From NCBI GenBank assembly GCA_029934775.1, contig JAOZLO010000230.1:1-5315 (forward strand): 5,315 nt of DNA. The letters are read 5' to 3'. This document shows, in pieces, positions 1-5,315 of this stretch. Source of the stretch: Desulfocapsaceae bacterium. GTDB lineage: Bacteria > Desulfobacterota > Desulfobulbia > Desulfobulbales > Desulfocapsaceae. The stretch's first letter is position 1. Each line of letters starts with the position of its first letter. The notes under the pieces are model-generated. The model made no database searches. It was not told the DNA's origin and saw only the letters and a list, made by a program, of their open reading frames with translations. A program made the translations under genes and the position numbers.

Positions 1-1055
1 TGAGAAGAGTGTTGATACCCATCATTGGGATTTTCATGTTGTGTTCTGTAGCCGGAGCACAGGGACCACCGCCTGCCAGGGTTGTTCTCGGGCAGGTGTC
101 AAAAGAAAATATTGCAACGAACCAGACTGTTACCGGGGTGATTTATTATGAACGGGTGAGTCATATCTCAACGGAGGTAGTCGGCCTCGTTGAAGCTGTA
201 GAGGTTAACCAGGGGGACCATGTGAAAAAAGGTGATCTTCTGGTCAGGCTGAATACGGAAATACTGGAAAGAGAAATAAGTCTGAGCAAAACCCGAATCG
301 AACAAATTGAGTTACGCATACAGAATACACAAAAGAATTTCAAGCGATTGGAGCGACTATATAAGAGTTCCGGTGTGAGTGAAAAAGATTATGATGATGC
401 ACTTTATACCTATCAGGATGTACAAAAAGAGAAGAAAATCGCTCAGGATAATCTTGCAAAATTGAATATTCAGAAACGACGTTCGATAATTTCCGCACCT
501 TTTGACGGTATTATTTTGACTAAGGATGTTGACTCCGGCGGTTGGGTCCAGCAGGGAAAACAACTTGTCAGTATCGGTTCCAGCAATGATCTTTTTGTTC
601 GGGCACCGATCGCTGAAACTCTCCTGCAATATATTCAGCTTGGAGAAAAAGTTGAGGTGAACCTTAATGCATTTAATAAGAGGATAGAGGGTGAGGTTTT
701 AGGTATTGATCCTGTTGCTGATCTAAAAACGAAAAATATTTTTCTGAAAATCAAGATTCCTGCTATGCCATTTGTTGCTCAGAATATGTCGGCGGATGTT
801 TCCGTGCCAAGTAGTGGTAGACGTGAACTCAGTGTTTTCAGTAGGGCCGCACTTATCAAATTTCAGGGGAAAGATTTTATCTACAGTGTGAAAGAGGGTA
901 AAGCTGCCATCCTGCCTGTACACATTGTCGCTTATCTGGGTGACAGGGTTGCTGTTGATAATGAATACATTGTTCCCGGGCTGCCGGTTGTGGTGGAAGG
1001 GAACGAAAGGTTACGCCCCGACCAGCCTGTAGTGGTTGCAGGAGAGAATAAATAA
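1..1055 (+). CDS. RND efflux periplasmic adaptor (HlyD/membrane fusion protein family), 5' end just outside window
   Basis: Periplasmic adaptor that links an inner-membrane RND permease to a TolC-type channel. Numbering is from the GTG at 9 (348 codons). The order fits the family: hydrophobic signal sequence (1-18, ending VAGAQ), first lipoyl half (about 57-82, with NQGDHVKKGDLL), alpha-helical hairpin (about 84-157), second lipoyl half (159-190, with SAPFDGII), beta-barrel (about 193-262) and a C-terminal membrane-proximal domain (about 270-345). The hairpin has R113, L117 and S124, the RLS spacing known from AcrA for TolC docking. The start is probably not the GTG: bases 1-8 read TG-AGA-AGA in frame, so an A before the window would give ATG and an N-terminus MRRVLIPIIG with the usual basic n-region (351 aa). 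No lipobox is seen, so it is probably soluble or peripherally attached rather than a lipoprotein. It is slightly short for the family. The substrate is unknown. Confidence 0.95.
   Translation, partial: RRVLIPIIGIFMLCSVAGAQGPPPARVVLGQVSKENIATNQTVTGVIYYERVSHISTEVVGLVEAVEVNQGDHVKKGDLLVRLNTEILEREISLSKTRIEQIELRIQNTQKNFKRLERLYKSSGVSEKDYDDALYTYQDVQKEKKIAQDNLAKLNIQKRRSIISAPFDGIILTKDVDSGGWVQQGKQLVSIGSSNDLFVRAPIAETLLQYIQLGEKVEVNLNAFNKRIEGEVLGIDPVADLKTKNIFLKIKIPAMPFVAQNMSADVSVPSSGRRELSVFSRAALIKFQGKDFIYSVKEGKAAILPVHIVAYLGDRVAVDNEYIVPGLPVVVEGNERLRPDQPVVVAGENK
1040..1044 (+). promoter_or_regulatory. Ribosome-binding site of the RND permease gene
   Basis: A full AGGAG Shine-Dalgarno sequence lies inside the last codons of the adaptor gene, followed by an 11-base A/T-rich spacer and the ATG at 1056. 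The spacer is slightly long. The site supports the ATG at 1056 as the start and suggests that ribosomes ending at the adaptor's TAA can re-initiate at once. Confidence 0.7.
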
Positions 1056-4000
1056 ATGGATATAGTAAAATACTCTCTTGAAAAGCCTGTTTCAGTGGCT
1101 GTTGCGGTGATACTCATAGTCACTTTCGGTCTTATAGGCTTGAACCAGTTGCCGATCCAGCTCACTCCGGATGTGGAGACTCCCAAAATTACTGTTAAGA
1201 CGACCTGGGGCGGGGCAACGCCTCGTGAGATAGAAAAAGAAATCATTGAACGACAGGAAGAAGCATTGAAGGGTTTGCAGGGCCTTACCAAGATGGAGAG
1301 CTCCAGCTATAACAGTTTTGGTGAAGTAACGCTCTCCTTTGAACTCGAGACTGTTGTTGATGATGCTCTGCTGAGAGTTTCGAACAAGATGAATGAGGTT
1401 TCCGGATATCCCGATAACGCCCAGAAACCCGTGATAGATGCAGCAGGAGCAAATAATTCCCCTGTTATCTGGATGGTGGTGAAGCCGAGAGAAGATAATA
1501 AAGAAAATATAATCCACTATCTTACTTTCTTTGAGGATAATATTCGTCAAAGTTTTGAGAGAATTAAAGGGGTTGGCTCTATTTTTATCTTTGGCGGGAC
1601 TGAGGAGCAACTCCATGTCACTCTTGATATGGAAAAAATGGCCCGGTATAAAATATCTATCAACCAGCTGTCAGGAACGATACAGCGGGCGAACAGCACA
1701 ATATCCGCTGGAGTTTTGGGGGTAGGCCGGAAAAACTATCGTATACGGACAATAGGCCAGTTTCAATCTCCCGAAGATGCTCTTGGTGTGGTTGTTTATG
1801 ATGATGGATTAAAGAGGGTTTATCTCAGAGATATTGCCACCATTGAAAAGGGCTATGGCAAAGAATCAGCAGCTGTTCTCTATAATGGAGAGCAGATAAT
1901 TGTTATGGGTTTGACAAAGGAGACCGGGACAAATGTTCTGGTAATGAGCGACAAGGTTGAGAGCGAAATTAATCGGCTGAACAAGGGGATTCTGGCGGAT
2001 AAAGGACTCTATATTGAACTTGTTTATGATCAGCGTTCCTATATTAATACCGCTATTAATCTTGTGAAAAAAAATGTTCTGATCGGTGCCCTGCTTGCTG
2101 TCTGTGTACTCCTTGCATTTTTGCGGAGTGTGAGAACGACTCTGGCAACAGCTGTTGCTATTCCCATCTCTGTCATAGGCACCTTTGTTTTTCTCTGGCT
2201 TGCCGGTAGAAATTTGAACGTAGTCAGTCTGGCGGGGATCTCTTTTGCAGTGGGTATGCTGGTGGACAACTCCATTGTTGTACTGGAAAATATAGATAGG
2301 CATCGAAAGCTTGGTAAAAATGCGTATACGGCGGCTCTTGAAGGGGCCAAAGAAGTATGGGGGGCTGTTTTTGCTTCAACCGCTACCACGGTGGCTGTTT
2401 TCCTGCCGGTTATTTTCATGCAGGAGGAGGCGGGCCAGCTCTTTAGAGATATTGCTATTGCCATCACATCTTCCATAGTCATCAGCCTGCTGGTGTCAAT
2501 TTCCGTAATCCCGACACTTATCAATCTTCTCTACAGGAAAGAGGGCAGGAAAAAAGAGAACCTGCTGCAGCGAAGTTTTGTCGGCCCTCTGTTTGTTTCC
2601 GTGATGATGGCTGTTTCCAGTCTGTGTCAGAGAAATATTTTTACCCGGTTGCTGACCATTGTTTTCTTTACCTCTCTGTCTGTCGGTCTCATATATATTC
2701 TCAAACCGCCTGCAGAGTATCTTCCCCAGGGAAACAGAAATCTTATTCTGAACATTCTGATTCCTCCGCCGGGCTATTCGGTTGATAAATTCAAAGAAAT
2801 GGGCCGTGCCATATATGAAGAATCCAAGCCCTATTATGCAGAAGAAGGGAAAGATGGTTTTCCGCCCATTAAAGCTATGTTTTATGTGGGAGCAGACAGG
2901 TTTACTCTTTTTGGAGGTATATCCGGTCATGAGACAAGAGCCTCGGAGTTGATCCCACTTTTTTCCCGTATTATGAACTCAATTCCCGGAATTTTCGGAG
3001 TCAGTATTCAGACCGGAATTTTTGAGCAGGGTCTGGGGGCTGGTCGGACGGTGGAGGTTAATGTTTCCGGAGAGAATATTGATTCCATAGCTGGAGCGTC
3101 AATGACGCTTTTTGGAGCTATACGTCAGAAAATACAGGGCGCACAAGTACGTCCCATTCCATCTCTTGAGACCAGTTATCCTGAGATCCTGGTTATTCCC
3201 AATAAAGAAAAGCTTGCTGCAAATGGCCTTTCCGAAAAGGATCTTGGAGTCTATGTGGATATCCTGATGGATGGTCGAAAGATTGATGATTACAGCCCGG
3301 AAGGAGTAAAGCAGATTGATCTGGTGGTTAAGGGGAGTGATACTGAATTTGATACTCCGGAAGCTATTCTGGAGGCCACAATTGTCAATAGTTATGGTGA
3401 TCTGATAAAAGTTGGAGATGTGGCAGCGCTCAAATACAGTCAGTCTATGCCCCAGATAAACCATCTTGAACGGAAACGGACTATTACCCTGCAGGTCACT
3501 CCTCCTGCTGATCTACCGCTGCAGAGTTGTATTGAGATTATTGAAAATGAACTGGTTGGTCCATTGGCCAGTGCTGGGAAGCTGGAAGGTGTTTCCATTT
3601 CCATTGGTGGTAATGCCGACAAGCTTCTTGAGACTGGCAATGCTTTAAAGTGGAATCTCCTTCTGGCCCTGTTGATCACCTACTTACTGCTTTCGGCACT
3701 TTTTGAAAATTTTATTTATCCGTTTATCATCCTTTTCACTGTACCACTTGCAGCCGCGGGTGGTTTTGTCGGACTGATTGCAGTAAGCACATTTATTAAA
3801 CCCCAGGGCCTTGATATTCTGGCTATGCTGGGATTTATTATCTTAATTGGAACGGTGGTAAATAACGCAATTCTTATCGTTCATCAATCTCTGAATAATG
3901 TCAGATACCAGGGAATGAAAGGAGGAGATGCTATTTCCAGTGCTGTAAGGACAAGGATACGCCCAATATTTATGAGTGCCACAACAAGTGTACTGGCCAT

Positions 4001-4169
4001 GGCACCACTGGTGCTTGCAACCGGGTCAGGAAGTGAGCTGTATCGCGGACTTGGCAGTATTCTCCTGGGTGGCCTGACCATGTCCACAATGTTTACTCTG
4101 TTTGTTATTCCAGCTTTACTCGGTTTTGTTATCAAATTTGAGAGGAGTCGAATAAATGAAGCGATGTAG
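1056..4169 (+). CDS. Efflux RND transporter permease subunit (HAE1/AcrB-like)
   Basis: Inner-membrane proton-driven drug/metabolite exporter, the engine of the tripartite pump. It is 1037 aa, full length for the family, with the duplicated RND plan: TM1 (about 11-30), a large periplasmic loop (about 31-335), TM2-TM6 (about 340-490), TM7 (about 531-549), a second periplasmic loop (about 555-862) and TM8-TM12 (about 866-1028). TM4 has the signature GMLVDNSIVVLEN with D404 and N405 at the AcrB D407/D408 positions. TM10 reads VVNNAILIVH with N936 where AcrB has K940. TM11 keeps R967 (AcrB R971) and has S974 at T978. PAEYLPQGNRN (553-562) and PPPGY (570-574) follow TM7. The hydrophobic-export type is favoured over metal export (CzcA), whose TM4 motif differs. 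It abuts the adaptor gene with no gap and overlaps the TolC-like gene by 14 bases. The frame is intact and the substrate cannot be assigned. Confidence 0.97.
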   Translation: MDIVKYSLEKPVSVAVAVILIVTFGLIGLNQLPIQLTPDVETPKITVKTTWGGATPREIEKEIIERQEEALKGLQGLTKMESSSYNSFGEVTLSFELETVVDDALLRVSNKMNEVSGYPDNAQKPVIDAAGANNSPVIWMVVKPREDNKENIIHYLTFFEDNIRQSFERIKGVGSIFIFGGTEEQLHVTLDMEKMARYKISINQLSGTIQRANSTISAGVLGVGRKNYRIRTIGQFQSPEDALGVVVYDDGLKRVYLRDIATIEKGYGKESAAVLYNGEQIIVMGLTKETGTNVLVMSDKVESEINRLNKGILADKGLYIELVYDQRSYINTAINLVKKNVLIGALLAVCVLLAFLRSVRTTLATAVAIPISVIGTFVFLWLAGRNLNVVSLAGISFAVGMLVDNSIVVLENIDRHRKLGKNAYTAALEGAKEVWGAVFASTATTVAVFLPVIFMQEEAGQLFRDIAIAITSSIVISLLVSISVIPTLINLLYRKEGRKKENLLQRSFVGPLFVSVMMAVSSLCQRNIFTRLLTIVFFTSLSVGLIYILKPPAEYLPQGNRNLILNILIPPPGYSVDKFKEMGRAIYEESKPYYAEEGKDGFPPIKAMFYVGADRFTLFGGISGHETRASELIPLFSRIMNSIPGIFGVSIQTGIFEQGLGAGRTVEVNVSGENIDSIAGASMTLFGAIRQKIQGAQVRPIPSLETSYPEILVIPNKEKLAANGLSEKDLGVYVDILMDGRKIDDYSPEGVKQIDLVVKGSDTEFDTPEAILEATIVNSYGDLIKVGDVAALKYSQSMPQINHLERKRTITLQVTPPADLPLQSCIEIIENELVGPLASAGKLEGVSISIGGNADKLLETGNALKWNLLLALLITYLLLSALFENFIYPFIILFTVPLAAAGGFVGLIAVSTFIKPQGLDILAMLGFIILIGTVVNNAILIVHQSLNNVRYQGMKGGDAISSAVRTRIRPIFMSATTSVLAMAPLVLATGSGSELYRGLGSILLGGLTMSTMFTLFVIPALLGFVIKFERSRINEAM
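4143..4147 (+). promoter_or_regulatory. Ribosome-binding site of the TolC-family gene
   Basis: AGGAG lies inside the permease gene, 8 bases before the ATG at 4156, which is near-ideal spacing. It decides the start of the downstream gene and places it 14 bases inside the permease coding region. Both junctions of the operon share AGGAG followed by a spacer ending GAATAA or AATAA and then ATG. Confidence 0.75.
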
Positions 4170-5315
4170 CCTTGTAGTGATCATTCTTTTGTACGCTTCT
4201 ACTGTGTACGGTATTGAACTGGTGGAGATGCAGGATATGGCACTGAATAACCGGAAAATTATTCAGCAGTACATGACAACTTTTGAGCAGAGCAAGAAGG
4301 ATATTCTTCTTGCAAAAGGTGGATATTATCCGTCGGTTGATATTTTTTATACGGTAAATTCTCTTGATGAGTCGTCCACCACCGAAAACAGGGAAAACAG
4401 TACAGCCAGGGGGCGTATAAGCTGGAATCTGTTTTCAGGATTTGCTGATAAATATAATCTCAGATCGGCGACACTGTTAAGTGAAGTTTCCAACTATCGT
4501 TTAAAGGGAATTAAACAGGATCTCCAGCTTGATGTTGCCCTTGCCTATCTGGAGGTTTATGAGAGACGGGCAAACCTCAAAGTGGCTGAATCTGCTTTCC
4601 AGACTTTAGATAAGGTGTATCGGGATGGAGAGAATCGTCTCCAGGTGGGATTGATCGGAAAAAATGAACTGTTAAAATTCCGGGTTGATTATGATAATGC
4701 GGATATTACACAAAAAGCTGCCGGTGCGGGGTTGAGAAAAAGTGTTCAGCGTCTGTCGTTTCAGGTTGGCACTGACATCAATCTGGCAGCTTTGGCTTTT
4801 GATGAGTTTGCTACTCTGCCTGCTCAGATCGATCAAGACCTGTATCGTTATAAAATGCTTGCTGAACGTACTGAAATAAAAGCTCTGGAAAGCGCAATTG
4901 AGGCGACGGCCTCACAGGAAAAATCCGCTTTAAGCGGTTATTATCCGCGACTGGATGCAGTTGGCAGTTATGGCAGGTATGATGACGACTATATAAATGG
5001 TAATGGTTCAGTCAGTGAAGATGAACTTCGGGCACAACTCGTGGTGTCAATGAACCTGTTTCAGGGTTTCACCACGGAGGCTGGTGTCAGTAAAGCCAAA
5101 TTGCAGACGAGATCTCTGCGGTACGATCTGGAAGAGCTGCAGAACTTACTGGCTACTGATCTCGATAATCTCTTTATCGATTTCCAGGTGAGTTTTGAAA
5201 ATGTCGATGTTGCTAACCGTTCAATTGAGCAGGCTGAAGAAAATCTGAGAATTACACAGTTGAAATATGATGAAGGGCTGCAGCGGGAGATAGATCTTCT
5301 GGATGCAATTACCAA
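4156..5315 (+). CDS. TolC family outer-membrane efflux channel, 3' end cut by window
   Basis: Outer-membrane channel of the tripartite pump, giving the substrate its exit from the cell. The open frame runs 386 codons from the ATG at 4156 to the window edge with no stop. The N-terminus MKRCSLVVIILLYASTVYG is a signal peptide; cleavage after Gly19 is plausible, and Cys4 is not in a lipobox. The mature part shows the two-fold OEP repeat of TolC proteins: YYPSVD (57-62) with WNLFSGF (90-96), then YYPRLD (262-267) with MNLFQGF (299-305). Each marks a beta-strand region and is followed by long amphipathic helices (about 105-205 and 307-375). The last visible residues, LKYDEGLQREIDLLDAIT, match the late helix of repeat 2 (G-x-x-x-x-x-DLLDA), so roughly the final helical part, perhaps 40-60 residues, is missing. 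Start choice rests on the AGGAG at 4143-4147 and the signal peptide. It overlaps the permease gene by 14 bases in another frame, so coupled translation is likely. Confidence 0.94.
   Translation, partial: MKRCSLVVIILLYASTVYGIELVEMQDMALNNRKIIQQYMTTFEQSKKDILLAKGGYYPSVDIFYTVNSLDESSTTENRENSTARGRISWNLFSGFADKYNLRSATLLSEVSNYRLKGIKQDLQLDVALAYLEVYERRANLKVAESAFQTLDKVYRDGENRLQVGLIGKNELLKFRVDYDNADITQKAAGAGLRKSVQRLSFQVGTDINLAALAFDEFATLPAQIDQDLYRYKMLAERTEIKALESAIEATASQEKSALSGYYPRLDAVGSYGRYDDDYINGNGSVSEDELRAQLVVSMNLFQGFTTEAGVSKAKLQTRSLRYDLEELQNLLATDLDNLFIDFQVSFENVDVANRSIEQAEENLRITQLKYDEGLQREIDLLDAIT

Noticed and set aside
28..60. Possible lipoprotein signal in the adaptor (Cys in FMLCS)
   Set aside because: The residue before the Cys is Leu, not Gly, Ala or Ser, so it does not fit a lipobox. 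VAGAQ just after it fits signal peptidase I.
2265..2270. Reading the D-to-N change in TM4 as an inactivating mutation or pseudogene sign
   Set aside because: The frame is intact at full length, all other family motifs are present and both partner genes are intact as far as seen. Asn at this site also appears to be usual in this HAE1 subgroup.
1092..2930. Several long open frames on the minus strand opposite the permease gene (the longest about 174 codons)
   Set aside because: They lie wholly within a strongly supported conserved gene. Their translations look like antisense shadows, with no recognisable domain, and no ribosome-binding site was identified for them.
1056..4169. Assignment as a heavy-metal (CzcA/CusA) RND transporter
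   Set aside because: The TM4 motif VDNSIVVLEN and the post-TM7 PAEYLP-GNRN segment fit the HAE1 drug-export type. The adaptor lacks His/Met-rich metal-binding extensions.
4925..4937. Perfect inverted repeat CCGCTT-T-AAGCGG that could form a short hairpin
   Set aside because: It lies inside the TolC-like coding region (encoding part of KSALSGYYP), has no following T-run, and is short enough to arise by chance. Not called as a terminator or operator.
5061..5315. Minus-strand open frame running off the right edge
   Set aside because: It is antisense to the second OEP repeat of the TolC-like gene. Its Ser/Arg-rich composition is typical of a shadow frame.

Overview
The window is almost entirely coding. 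It holds one tightly packed operon on the + strand that encodes all three parts of a Gram-negative tripartite RND efflux pump: a periplasmic adaptor (HlyD/RND membrane fusion protein), an inner-membrane RND permease of the HAE1 type, and an outer-membrane channel of the TolC/OEP family. No RNA gene, mobile element, CRISPR array, terminator or non-coding gap was seen.

Layout. The adaptor occupies about 1-1055. Its start codon is probably an ATG whose A lies one base before the window, since the window opens with TG followed by codons that complete a good signal peptide. The permease (1056-4169) starts directly after the adaptor's TAA, in the same frame and with no intergenic base. The TolC-like gene starts at 4156, 14 bases inside the end of the permease gene. 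It stays open to the last base of the window, so its C-terminus is missing. Both internal junctions carry an AGGAG ribosome-binding site inside the end of the upstream gene, so translation is probably coupled. The promoter and any regulator must lie upstream of the window, and the transcript end must lie downstream.

How the parts work together. In this family the permease uses the proton gradient to bind substrates in its periplasmic part and push them into the TolC channel. The adaptor bridges the two. The adaptor has the R-x3-L-x6-S hairpin-tip motif that docks onto TolC-type channels, which fits a cognate TolC gene in the same operon. The substrate cannot be read from the sequence.

Organism. 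An outer-membrane channel and signal peptides mean a diderm bacterium. The composition is moderately AT-leaning (not counted). The permease resembles a subtype I associate with Desulfobacterota and other proteobacteria (VDNSIVVLEN in TM4, VVNNAILIVHQ in TM10, PAEYLP-GNRN after TM7), but this is only an impression. I see no new system here. The most notable point is the depleted set of proton-relay residues in the permease, which is probably a property of its subfamily.
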